From the NCBI RefSeq assembly GCF_937903345.1, contig NZ_CALCZQ010000007.1, forward strand, positions 62,001-126,000: a stretch of 64,000 bases of DNA, read 5' to 3'. The notes below the pieces were generated by a model. The model was not told the origin of the DNA, did no database searches, and worked only from the letters and a program-made list of their open reading frames with translations. The DNA is from an uncultured Emticicia sp. (GTDB lineage: Bacteria; Bacteroidota; Bacteroidia; Cytophagales; Spirosomataceae). Shown here one piece after another: positions 53,418 through 61,296 of this stretch. How positions within the stretch are numbered: position 1 is the first letter of the stretch; the number at the start of each line of letters is the position of its first letter. The position numbers and the translations under genes were made by a program.

Positions 53418-53449
53418 CATTCTTCATTCTTCATTCTTCATTCTTCATT
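53418..53449 (+). repeat. CATTCTT heptanucleotide array upstream of accA
   Basis: Four perfect CATTCTT units (53418-53445) plus CATT, ending 8 bases before the accA ATG at 53458. The units are exact and contiguous, so slippage is possible. Confidence 0.9.
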
Positions 53450-53457
53450 AAATTAGA

Positions 53458-54414
53458 ATGAGAACACTTTTAGATTTTGAAAAACCGATTGCCGAGCTTG
53501 AATCGAAGCTCGAAGATATGAAACGGCTCGCGAACGAAAACAATGTTGACGTAAGCGGGGCTGTTCGTACACTTAATGATAACATTGAGCAATTGAAAAA
53601 AGAAACATTTGCTAACCTTACTCGTTGGCAAAGAGTTCAACTTTCTCGCCATCCTGACCGCCCGTATACGCTAGACTATATTGAGCGTATTTGTCAAGAA
53701 TTCCACGAATTACATGGCGACCGAACAGTCAAAGATGACCCAGCCATTGTTGGTGGATTTGCTACTATAGATGGCCAGTCTGTAATGATAATTGGCCAAC
53801 AAAAAGGACGTAAAACTAAGGAGCGTCAATACCGAAATTTTGGTATGCCCAATCCAGAAGGTTACAGAAAAGCCCTCCGCTTAATGAAATTGGCCGAAAA
53901 ATTCAATAAACCTATAATTACCCTTATTGATACCCCTGGGGCTTTCCCAGGTTTAGAAGCTGAAGAACGTGGACAAGGAGAAGCGATTGCTCGTAATTTA
54001 AAAGAAATGATGGTCCTAAAAGTACCAGTTATTTGTATTATAATTGGTGAAGGTGCATCAGGAGGGGCTTTAGGTATTGCTATTGGAGATAGAGTTTTAA
54101 TGCTAGAAAACACCTGGTATTCTGTGATTTCTCCAGAATCTTGCTCTTCAATTCTATGGAGAAGTTGGGACTATAAAGAACAAGCAGCCGAAGCATTAAA
54201 ATTAACATCTGCGGATATGCTTCAAAATAAACTAATTGATGGAATCATTGAAGAACCACTCGGCGGAGCCCAACTTGATTGGGAAGATATGTCCAATCGT
54301 CTGAAAAATCGAATTTTAAGCGAAATCAGAACACTCGAAACTATGACGCCACAGGCTCGCATTGATGCAAGAATTGATAAATTCTGTGCTATGGGTGAGT
54401 TTGAAGAAGTATGA
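53458..54414 (+). CDS. accA: Acetyl-CoA carboxylase carboxyltransferase subunit α
   Basis: A 318-residue crotonase-fold subunit of the carboxyltransferase that moves CO2 from biotin to acetyl-CoA, forming malonyl-CoA for fatty acid synthesis. The N-terminal FEKPIAELESKLEDMKRLA helix, RHPDRPYTLDYI, FHELHGDRTVKDDPAIVGGFATIDGQSVMIIGQQKGRKTKE, LIDTPGAFPGLEAEERGQGEAIARNL and GEGASGGALGIAIGDRVLMLENTWYSVISPESCSSILW are all in place, with the oxyanion Gly pair intact. Length is normal. accD is not adjacent. A CATTCTT array lies immediately upstream, and a shared terminator separates it from the convergent nuo operon. Confidence 0.98.
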   Translation: MRTLLDFEKPIAELESKLEDMKRLANENNVDVSGAVRTLNDNIEQLKKETFANLTRWQRVQLSRHPDRPYTLDYIERICQEFHELHGDRTVKDDPAIVGGFATIDGQSVMIIGQQKGRKTKERQYRNFGMPNPEGYRKALRLMKLAEKFNKPIITLIDTPGAFPGLEAEERGQGEAIARNLKEMMVLKVPVICIIIGEGASGGALGIAIGDRVLMLENTWYSVISPESCSSILWRSWDYKEQAAEALKLTSADMLQNKLIDGIIEEPLGGAQLDWEDMSNRLKNRILSEIRTLETMTPQARIDARIDKFCAMGEFEEV

Positions 54415-54645
54415 TTTTGCTTTTCAAATAGACATATTTAAAATCGGCTAAAATCGCGTAAATTCTTTTAAACTTAAAATATACTTTGCATGCTTAAAGT
54501 AATTAAGTAAGTTAGATGGTGGTAATCAACAAATATACAAATAGCTAAACACCTGTATATCAGATTATTATCCATGGCGTACTTGTTGACCATTAACAGA
54601 GGACTACTGAAACAAATTAAGTATCAAAAAAAACAAAGCCCAAAT

Positions 54646-54682
54646 AAAATGCCTCTCAAAATTTAAATTTGAGAGGCATTTT
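54646..54682. terminator. Bidirectional terminator between accA and the nuo operon
   Basis: AAAATGCCTCTCAAA (54646-54660) pairs perfectly with TTTGAGAGGCATTTT (54668-54682) around a 7-base loop. It sits only 19 bases 3' of the nuoJ stop on the - strand and so ends the nuo transcript there. Confidence 0.93.
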
Positions 54683-54701
54683 ATATATTGTACTTAAGTT
54701 T

Positions 54702-55238
54702 TTAGAAATGTCTTTCACCCTGCTCACGTTTGGCCAACATCACTGCTCCAGCCATTGCAACTAAAAATAACACAGAAATTAATTCAAAAGGCAATAGATA
54801 TTCACCATAAAGCGATTGACCTAATATTTCAACCATACCAGTTTGTGAGTTAAAACCCAAGGCATCAACCTTTTCTTTTCCAGCCCTTCTTAGGAATATA
54901 ATTAAAATACCCCCTAATAAAAGTGCAGTTACAATTGCTGCTGTAACGAGTTTATTATTTTTCATTTCGTCAGCTTCTTCTTTCATATTCAGAAACATAA
55001 TCACGAATAAAAATAATACCATGATTGCACCAGCATACACGATTATATTTACTGCTGCTAAAAATTGTGCATTTAATAAAATATAATGAGCAGAAATTGA
55101 AAAGAAAGTAACAATTAAATATATAACACTGTGAACGGGATTTTTCGACATAATTGTCCCTAATGCTCCGAACAGCGTTAATACTGATAAAATTGCGAAT
55201 GAGTACCAAATAGGTGGTAAATTAAATATATTTTGCAT
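54702..55238 (-). CDS. nuoJ: NADH-quinone oxidoreductase subunit J
   Basis: A 178-residue membrane subunit of complex I with five hydrophobic segments. It contains SKNPVHSVIYLIVTFFSISAHYILLNAQFLAAVNIIVYAGAIMVLFLFVIMFLNM, the conserved TM3 region with π-bulge, and LFLVAMAGAVMLAKREQGERHF at the end. It takes part in coupling quinone reduction to proton pumping. It is the last gene of the operon here: a strong terminator follows within 19 bases and nuoK, L, M and N are absent from the adjacent DNA. Confidence 0.95.
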   Translation of the reverse strand: MQNIFNLPPIWYSFAILSVLTLFGALGTIMSKNPVHSVIYLIVTFFSISAHYILLNAQFLAAVNIIVYAGAIMVLFLFVIMFLNMKEEADEMKNNKLVTAAIVTALLLGGILIIFLRRAGKEKVDALGFNSQTGMVEILGQSLYGEYLLPFELISVLFLVAMAGAVMLAKREQGERHF

Positions 55239-55270
55239 ATTTTGATTAATATAAAAGGCTTAATAAAAAA

Positions 55271-55816
55271 TCACTTCCAAAGTTTCATAGCATCTTCTTT
55301 GGTCCAAGCATCCCGCTTATAGCGGTGAGTCATATCTTCAACTAATTGGTCTTTTCCATAAACTACGTTCGAACGGTCAGTAAATACTGGCACAAACATA
55401 TCATGGCGTAAATAAACAGCTTGTTTTGGACAAGCTTCTTCGCAAAGACCACAGAAAATACATCGAAGCATATTGATTTCGTATACTGCCGCATATTTCT
55501 CTTCTCGATATAGATGTTCTTCACCCTTCACACGCTCTTGTGCTACCATCGAAATTGCCTCAGCAGGGCAAGCTACTGCACACAAGCCACATGCCGTACA
55601 ACGCTCGCGACCTTCTTCATCTCTTTTCAATATGTGATGTCCTCGAAAAACTGGCCCTAAATATCGTTTTTGCTCAGGATATTCGATTGTTGGCTTCGCT
55701 TGGAAAAAGTGTTTTATTGTAATTCCTAAGCCCGTCGCAAGAGAAGGCAAATAACTTCTCTCGAATAAACTTAGTTCGGATTTATCAGTCTTTTTTGCTC
55801 TGTTGGTTAACTGCAT
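55271..55816 (-). CDS. nuoI: NADH-quinone oxidoreductase subunit I
   Basis: A 181-residue ferredoxin-type subunit carrying clusters N6a and N6b. The two 4Fe-4S motifs are CTACGLCAVACP and CIFCGLCEEACP, each complete. The N-terminal GLGITIKHFFQAKPTIEYPEQKRYLGPVFRGHHIL is the amphipathic family start, and FRGRHILKRDEEGRERC-like residues precede the first motif. It passes electrons between NuoG and NuoB on the cytoplasmic arm. It lies 32 bases upstream of nuoJ and 123 bases downstream of nuoH. Confidence 0.97.
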   Translation of the reverse strand: MQLTNRAKKTDKSELSLFERSYLPSLATGLGITIKHFFQAKPTIEYPEQKRYLGPVFRGHHILKRDEEGRERCTACGLCAVACPAEAISMVAQERVKGEEHLYREEKYAAVYEINMLRCIFCGLCEEACPKQAVYLRHDMFVPVFTDRSNVVYGKDQLVEDMTHRYKRDAWTKEDAMKLWK

Positions 55817-55939
55817 AATTTTAATGAGTTAATGTTTGAATGAGTACCGCAATGGATATTGAATAAGTTAATTATTTTTAAGTTAATGCTCAAAAATTCT
55901 TGTTCAATTAAATATGATTATTATAAATTATAAACTTTA

Positions 55940-57115
55940 TTAAGCCCCCATAATAGCATTTTTCTTTTTGGGTCTCAATGACCAAACTATTGAAATCAGA
56001 ACAATCATAATAGCCAAACCTACCCAAATTCCAACTAATTTATAACCAGAAAGAATGGCAACTGCCGTTATAATAAGATTAGCAACTGCTAATGGAATTA
56101 AGCCTTTCCAACCAAGATTCATTAATTGGTCATAACGAAAACGTGGAACTGTCCAACGTACCCACATAAAGAAGAAAATACCAAATAAAATTTTTATAAA
56201 CATAGAGCCAATACCAATCAATGTAGCTACATTATGACCTGCATTTGCTCCAATTCCTGATATTAATTGCCTCTCAACAAAATCCATACCTGGGTAATTA
56301 TATCCACCAAAAAATAAGCAGGCTGTTACTGCCGAGGAGGCGAACATATTAATATATTCAGCAAAAAGATAAAACCCTAATTTCATAGAGCTATATTCTG
56401 TATGATAGCCCCCAACTAACTCAGTTTCACACTCAGGTAAGTCAAAAGGGGTACGATTACATTCCGCAAAGGCACATATTGTAAAAATTAAAAATCCGAG
56501 TGGTTGATAAAAAATATTCCAATTTCCACCATGTTGTTGTAATACAATTTCACGAACTGACAAAGTACCAGACATCATTAAAATTGCTATTATTGACATC
56601 CCCATTGCCAATTCATAGCTGATATTTTGGGATGCAGCACGAATCGCCCCCAACAATGAAAACTTATTATTAGAAGCCCATCCACCAATCATTACACCAT
56701 AAACACCTAATGAAACCACGCCAAAAACGTATAAAATACCAATATTTATTTCAATTGCCTGTACGAAAACTTCTTTTCCTCCAATAATAAATGAACTACC
56801 AAACGGCACTACAGCACTTGACATTAACGCAGTAAACATTGATAAACATGGGCCTAAAATAAATAACCATTTGTCGGCTTGTGCTGGAATAAAATCTTCT
56901 TTAAAAAACATTTTACCGGCATCCGCTAACGGTTGTAATAAACCACCCCACCCAGCACGATTTGGGCCACGACGGTCTTGAATATAAGCAGCAACTTTAC
57001 GTTCTCCCCAAGTTGAATAAGCCGCAATTGCAAGAGTGATTGCAAAAATTACAATAATAATAAGAGCTTTCCAAAGAAACATACTTTCGGTAAGCCATTG
57101 TACAAAAGAACCCAT
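55940..57115 (-). CDS. nuoH: NADH-quinone oxidoreductase subunit H
   Basis: A 391-residue membrane subunit forming most of the quinone-binding chamber, with eight or nine helices. WGERKVAAYIQDRRGPNRAGWGGLLQPLADAGKMFFKED is the highly conserved first cytoplasmic loop; GGWASNNKFSLLGAIRAASQNISYELAMGMS and FAECNRTPFDLPECETELVGGYHTEYSSMKLGFY carry the charged channel residues; RFRYDQLMNLGWKGLIPLA is near the C-terminus. All typical charged residues are kept. It lies 104 bases downstream of nuoG. Confidence 0.97.
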   Translation of the reverse strand: MGSFVQWLTESMFLWKALIIIVIFAITLAIAAYSTWGERKVAAYIQDRRGPNRAGWGGLLQPLADAGKMFFKEDFIPAQADKWLFILGPCLSMFTALMSSAVVPFGSSFIIGGKEVFVQAIEINIGILYVFGVVSLGVYGVMIGGWASNNKFSLLGAIRAASQNISYELAMGMSIIAILMMSGTLSVREIVLQQHGGNWNIFYQPLGFLIFTICAFAECNRTPFDLPECETELVGGYHTEYSSMKLGFYLFAEYINMFASSAVTACLFFGGYNYPGMDFVERQLISGIGANAGHNVATLIGIGSMFIKILFGIFFFMWVRWTVPRFRYDQLMNLGWKGLIPLAVANLIITAVAILSGYKLVGIWVGLAIMIVLISIVWSLRPKKKNAIMGA

Positions 57116-57219
57116 AGTAAATTATTTACGAAATATGATTTAAGAAGCACAACTAATCAAAAAAAATAGCAACTTCGACTTTAATACTAATAAATCAATA
57201 TTCAATTGAGTATTCCAAA

Positions 57220-58311
57220 TTACTTTTTGAAATAACTTTCATTTATTTGTTTTAAAACTTGAAAATCTTCTGTTTGCTTGATTTCTGAAATATCGTTTAC
57301 ATAAGGACGAGAATCATCAATTTTTTTGAATTGAGATTCAGCCAATTTTAATGCAAAATCAGGTTTTTTAATCAAATTTGAACCATACTTATTCGCCGAA
57401 ATAACCGAAGCACGATTTACTTTTGTCGGCCCTTCAATCACCCAATCACTAGTTTGCTTTTTCTCAAAACGGCAAGTGTTACAAATAAATGCTGTTACTT
57501 CGCCCCATTCATTTTTGCGAGCAGTTACACGAATTACTTCATCTCCACGATACCATAATTGAACCTTCCCACTACATTTATCACAATTACAATGTGCATC
57601 AACTGGTTTTGAGAACCAAACACGGTTTTTAAAACGATAAGTTTTATCGGTCAATGCTCCTACTGGACATACATCAATTACGTTTCCAGAAAAATCATTA
57701 TCAATTGCACGGCCAATATAAGTTGAGATTTCGGCATGGTCACCTCTACCCATAACACCATGGACACGTCCATCAGTTATTTGGTCAGCTGTATAAACGC
57801 AACGATAACACAAGACACAACGAGTCATGTGAAGTTGAACATAAGGACCAATATCTTCTTTCTCAAAAGTACGACGCTCTTCCTCATACCGAGTTGTACT
57901 TGTGCCATTTTCAAAAGCGAAATCTTGTAAATGACACTCTCCTGCTTGGTCACAAACTGGACAATCGAGTGGATGATTGAGCAACAAGAACTCAACCACT
58001 CCTTTGCGAGCTTCTACTACTTGTGGACTGGTGAAGTTTTCAACAATCATTCCGTCTTGTACTGGAGTAATACACGAAGCAACTAATTTAGGCATCGGAC
58101 GTGGGTCTTTCGCCGAACCAGCCGTTACCTTCACCAAACAAGCACGGCATTTACCTCCTGAACCTTTGAGAGGCTCATAATAGCACATTGCTGGAGGTGC
58201 CACTTCTGGACCGATCTTACGAGCTGCCTGTATGATGGTTGTTCCTGGAGCAACTTCTACTTCCACACCGTCAACGGTAACCTTAAATAATGTTGGTTTT
58301 ATATCTTCCAT
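57220..58311 (-). CDS. nuoG: NADH-quinone oxidoreductase subunit G, short form
   Basis: A 363-residue NuoG. It carries the [2Fe-2S] N1b ligands (CYYEPLKGSGGKCRACLV ... CITPV), the His/Cys N5 site (HPLDCPVCDQAGECHLQDF) and the N4 set (CVLCYRCV ... VIDVCPVGAL). A further Cys group, CNCDKC with CNTC, opens the molybdopterin-like region, but the protein stops soon after, so the long C-terminal domain (about 550 residues in E. coli NuoG) is absent. Short NuoG forms occur in Bacteroidota. Its start codon directly follows the mntA stop in an 11-bp repeat that also occurs at the nuoF/hepT junction. Confidence 0.95.
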   Translation of the reverse strand: MEDIKPTLFKVTVDGVEVEVAPGTTIIQAARKIGPEVAPPAMCYYEPLKGSGGKCRACLVKVTAGSAKDPRPMPKLVASCITPVQDGMIVENFTSPQVVEARKGVVEFLLLNHPLDCPVCDQAGECHLQDFAFENGTSTTRYEEERRTFEKEDIGPYVQLHMTRCVLCYRCVYTADQITDGRVHGVMGRGDHAEISTYIGRAIDNDFSGNVIDVCPVGALTDKTYRFKNRVWFSKPVDAHCNCDKCSGKVQLWYRGDEVIRVTARKNEWGEVTAFICNTCRFEKKQTSDWVIEGPTKVNRASVISANKYGSNLIKKPDFALKLAESQFKKIDDSRPYVNDISEIKQTEDFQVLKQINESYFKK

Positions 58312-58317
58312 AAATTA
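58307..58317 (-). repeat. 11-bp direct repeat, copy at mntA/nuoG junction
   Basis: TAATTTATGGA reads on the - strand as the mntA stop (TAA), a TTT spacer and the nuoG start (ATG GA). The identical 11 bases occur at 59056-59066. Confidence 0.95.
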
Positions 58318-58638
58318 TAATTTCTGGTTTCCTAAATCGGATTTTGTATAAAATAATTCACCTACTTGGTTAATGTGGTCTAATAATTCGACATTATTGA
58401 TTTGATTGAATATCGAAATATCGAAAAAGTATGGTAAATAAAGGTCATCTAGGGTATTATCAACTTTATTCAAAAGCGTTAGATTTAAATCTTTCCCTAA
58501 CAAGGTTAAATCAATGTCGGAACCTAAATTAAAATTCCCTTTTGCCCTTGAACCATACAAAATCACCTGTTCTATTTCGGGAAATAACTCGAAAACTTGC
58601 TGAATATATACTATGTTTTTATCACTTAATCCGTACAT
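58315..58638 (-). CDS. mntA: MntA-type nucleotidyltransferase antitoxin (HI0073-like)
   Basis: A 107-residue minimal nucleotidyltransferase. The catalytic GSx10DxD motif is exact: G29-S30 ... D41-I-D43 in LYGSRAKGNFNLGSDIDLTLLG, with DISIFNQI giving a later acidic position. In characterised HepT/MntA systems this protein transfers AMP to a tyrosine of the HEPN toxin and so neutralises it. It is encoded 14 bases after the HEPN gene and ends 3 bases before nuoG. Its position inside the complex I operon is unusual. Activity is inferred from motif conservation. Confidence 0.92.
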   Translation of the reverse strand: MYGLSDKNIVYIQQVFELFPEIEQVILYGSRAKGNFNLGSDIDLTLLGKDLNLTLLNKVDNTLDDLYLPYFFDISIFNQINNVELLDHINQVGELFYTKSDLGNQKL

Positions 58639-58652
58639 TATTTTTAGAATAG

Positions 58653-59060
58653 TTACTCTTGAATACCATATTCAAGTGTATCTTTCAATGTTAAAAATAA
58701 ATTAAAATATGAATTTGTAATGGCATTTGCTATTTCGTTGGCAGTTTCTTCATTATAGGTATGAGATGTTTTAGTTCTACTTTTGACCATATCCAGCCAA
58801 ATATCACCATTTTCTATCAAACCTCTATTAAAAGCTAATCGAAAAGCATCTCTGCTACCTTGTATATTTATTTCGCCTTGATTTTCGTAAAAATCCTTAA
58901 TCGTATTCCAAGCTAATTCATAAGTATATTCAAAGGCCTGAATTAAACCTTGTTGCTCTAATTCATTCAATTTGCCTTTATCAATAAACTTTTTTAGTTG
59001 CGAAAAGGCTTTTTTATAATTAGAAAAACGTTGAACCCATCGAATATTTTGATTCTCCAT
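58653..59060 (-). CDS. hepT: HepT-type HEPN RNase toxin (HI0074-like)
   Basis: A 135-residue all-helical HEPN protein of the group once called nucleotidyltransferase substrate-binding proteins. WVQRFSNYKKAFSQLKKFI and LIQAFEYTYELAWNTIKDFYENQG are the family signature; the RX4HXY motif is complete as R95-TKTS-H100-T-Y102. Characterised HepT toxins cut RNA with the R/H pair and are silenced when MntA adenylylates the Tyr. It starts 3 bases after the nuoF stop, on the same strand, and an 11-bp repeat covers that junction. Its partner mntA follows 14 bases later. Confidence 0.92.
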   Translation of the reverse strand: MENQNIRWVQRFSNYKKAFSQLKKFIDKGKLNELEQQGLIQAFEYTYELAWNTIKDFYENQGEINIQGSRDAFRLAFNRGLIENGDIWLDMVKSRTKTSHTYNEETANEIANAITNSYFNLFLTLKDTLEYGIQE

Positions 59061-59066
59061 AAATTA
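59056..59066 (-). repeat. 11-bp direct repeat, copy at nuoF/hepT junction
   Basis: TAATTTATGGA reads on the - strand as the nuoF stop (TAA), TTT and the hepT start (ATG GA). With the copy at 58307-58317 it brackets the hepT-mntA pair; the two copies are 749 bases apart. Confidence 0.95.
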
Positions 59067-60407
59067 GATTGAAGACAAAACTGCTCCCCTATAAACAGCA
59101 CCCGCTTTGGTAGCCTCCAATGGATGCTTGATATGCCATTCAAACTCATCACGAAAATGACGAATCGCACTGGCAACTGGCCAAGCGGCTGCATCACCCA
59201 ATGGGCAAATAGTATTTCCTTCTATTTTTTTTGCTACATCAACCAATAAATCAATATCACTCATCGAACCCATACCGTGTTCGATACGATTTAATACTTT
59301 TTGCATCCAACCAGTTCCTTCTCGGCAAGGTGAACATTGTCCACAAGATTCATGCTCATAAAATCTTGAAAAATTCCAGGTATTACGAACGATACAAGCC
59401 GTTTCATCGAAAGCAATAAAACCGCCCGAACCTAACATTGTGCCACTCACGAAACCACCATCTGAGAGTGATTCGTAAGACATCAATCTATCTTCACCAT
59501 TAGCATTTTTCAAGAATAATGCACCAGGAACAATCGGAACAGACGAACCACCAGCTACAACTGCTTTCAAACGATGACCTGTACGAACACCGCCACAATA
59601 TTCATCAGAATTGAGAAATTCATCGCAAGACAGACCTAATTCGATTTCATACACACCGGGATTATTGATATGCCCCGATGCTGAAATTAATTTTGTACCT
59701 GTACTTTTACCAATTCCAACGGCAGCATAAGCCTCGCCACCGTTATTGATAATCCAAGAAACAGTTGCAATAGATTCAACATTATTTACAACAGTTGGAC
59801 TTTGGTATAAACCTTTTACAGCGGGAAAAGGTGGCTTATTTCTTGGATTTCCACGCTTGCCTTCCAAAGATTCTAATAAGGCCGTTTCTTCTCCACAAAT
59901 ATATGCCCCACCACCTGGTTGTACTATTAATTCTAAATCATAGCCACTTCCTAGAATATTTTTACCTAAGAAACCAGCTGCTTTTGCTTCCTCAATTGCT
60001 TTTTCAAGAATATGAATGACATACATCAATTCACCTCTTACATAGATAAAAGATTTGTTTGCACCCAAAGCATAGCTTGAAATAATCATCCCTTCAATTA
60101 ACAAATGAGGGATGGTTTTCATTAAGTAATGGTCTTTGAATGTACCGGGCTCTGATTCGTCGGCGTTACAAACTAAATAACGCGTAATACCCTCTGGTTT
60201 TGCCAAAAAAGACCATTTCATTCCCATTGGGAAACCAGCACCTCCACGTCCACGAACGCCAGATTTCTTAACTTCTTCTACAACCTCTTCGGGAGTCATT
60301 TTCTTTACTGCCTTTTCGACAGCAGCATATCCGCCTTTCTGACGATAAACCTCAAAAGTCTCGATTCCAGGTGTATTACAATGTTCTGTTAATATTTTTA
60401 TTGACAT
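59064..60407 (-). CDS. nuoF: NADH-quinone oxidoreductase subunit F
   Basis: A 447-residue flavoprotein subunit that oxidises NADH. GVRGRGGAGFPMGMKWSFL is the NADH/FMN motif, YLVCNADESEPGTFKDHYLM and GGGAYICGEETALLESLEGKRGNPRNKPPFPAVKGL the FMN-binding loops, and HESCGQCSPCREGTGWM with a later Cys in GNTICPLGDAAAWP binds cluster N3. All ligands are intact. It ends 3 bases before the inserted hepT gene and starts 4 bases after the decayed Uma2 gene, so it is flanked on both sides by non-complex-I genes. Confidence 0.98.
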   Translation of the reverse strand: MSIKILTEHCNTPGIETFEVYRQKGGYAAVEKAVKKMTPEEVVEEVKKSGVRGRGGAGFPMGMKWSFLAKPEGITRYLVCNADESEPGTFKDHYLMKTIPHLLIEGMIISSYALGANKSFIYVRGELMYVIHILEKAIEEAKAAGFLGKNILGSGYDLELIVQPGGGAYICGEETALLESLEGKRGNPRNKPPFPAVKGLYQSPTVVNNVESIATVSWIINNGGEAYAAVGIGKSTGTKLISASGHINNPGVYEIELGLSCDEFLNSDEYCGGVRTGHRLKAVVAGGSSVPIVPGALFLKNANGEDRLMSYESLSDGGFVSGTMLGSGGFIAFDETACIVRNTWNFSRFYEHESCGQCSPCREGTGWMQKVLNRIEHGMGSMSDIDLLVDVAKKIEGNTICPLGDAAAWPVASAIRHFRDEFEWHIKHPLEATKAGAVYRGAVLSSI

Positions 60408-60411
60408 ATTT

Positions 60412-60779
60412 TTATTTCACGAAATCGTTTAAATCATAACCAATGGCATCGCAAAATGATGAATTTTTTACTATTTCGCCAACGCCTAATTTATATTTTC
60501 TCCAATTTACTTTCTTATAATCATAAACAAAACCCTCTTCTACTTCGAATTCATCAATGAGTTCAATGATTTTATTGAAATCTTTATTAAATCCAGTTGT
60601 TGAACTTATCTCAATAATGACTTTTATTTCATCTAAAACATTATCTAATAAAATTACATCGCGAGTCGGACTAGATTCACCTTCATTAATCAATATAACC
60701 CAGCAGCTAATATGGTGATAACTCGTTGGTGTTCTCTTGGTGAATTTACTCCTATAAATTGTATAGGAGTATCTAACAT
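60412..60779 (-). pseudogene. Broken Uma2-family endonuclease-like gene
   Basis: The N-terminal piece starts with ATG at 60779 (LDTPIQFIGVNSPREHQRVI, then TILAAGLY) and stops at a TGA near 60690. A second frame picks up at once with LINEGESSPTRDVILLDNVLDE, KVIIEISSTTGF and the tail GFVYDYKKVNWRKYKLGVGE to IGYDLNDFVK. Together they follow the plan of Cytophagales Uma2 (PD-(D/E)xK-fold) proteins, but the central segment between ...GLYWL and INEGE is deleted and the frame is lost. The expected PTPDV catalytic loop reads PTRDV. It lies between nuoE (8-base gap) and nuoF (4-base gap), same strand. Confidence 0.78.
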
Positions 60780-60787
60780 AGTTTTAG

Positions 60788-61282
60788 TTATTTAGACAAT
60801 TCTTCAATTATTTCATCAACTTTCTGGTTATTCAAATGCATATAATATTTTTCACGAATCTGGAAACATGGTCCCCAACCACAAGCGGCTAAACATTCTA
60901 CTTCTTTTAGAGTAAAAAGACCATCAGCGGTAGTTTCTCCTTTCTTAATCCCCAACTTTTTCTGAAGGTGGTCAAATACTTCTTCTCCACCCATCAACAC
61001 ACACGGACCAGTACGACAGTATTCGATTACATTTTTGCCAACTGGCTCTAAATGATACATCGTATAAAAAGATGCCACCTCGTAAACCTCTACAGGCGAA
61101 ATAGATAAGAGACTTGCCACATAATCCATTACACTTTGGCTCATCCAAGCAAATTGCTCTTGGGCTAAATGCAAGACTGGCAATAAAGCAGATTTCTGTT
61201 TTCCTTCGGGATATCGTGCAATTATTTCTTGTACCTTCGCCAATCTTTCAGGCGTAAAAACTATATTATTAATTTCAGTCAT
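60788..61282 (-). CDS. nuoE: NADH-quinone oxidoreductase subunit E
   Basis: A 164-residue thioredoxin-like [2Fe-2S] subunit (cluster N1a) of the NADH-oxidising arm. ARYPEGKQKSALLPVLHLAQEQFAWMSQ and SPVEVYEVASFYTMYHLEPVGKNVIEYCRTGPC are the family core, with ligands C in YCRTGPC and C in ECLAACGWGPCFQI. All four Cys are present. The gene is 14 bases downstream of nuoD and just upstream of the broken Uma2 gene. Confidence 0.97.
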   Translation of the reverse strand: MTEINNIVFTPERLAKVQEIIARYPEGKQKSALLPVLHLAQEQFAWMSQSVMDYVASLLSISPVEVYEVASFYTMYHLEPVGKNVIEYCRTGPCVLMGGEEVFDHLQKKLGIKKGETTADGLFTLKEVECLAACGWGPCFQIREKYYMHLNNQKVDEIIEELSK

Positions 61283-61296
61283 TGTATAATCTTATA

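Noticed and set aside
53418..53449. CATTCTT array as a possible CRISPR
   Set aside because: Units are contiguous 7-mers with no spacers and no cas genes nearby; it is a simple tandem repeat.
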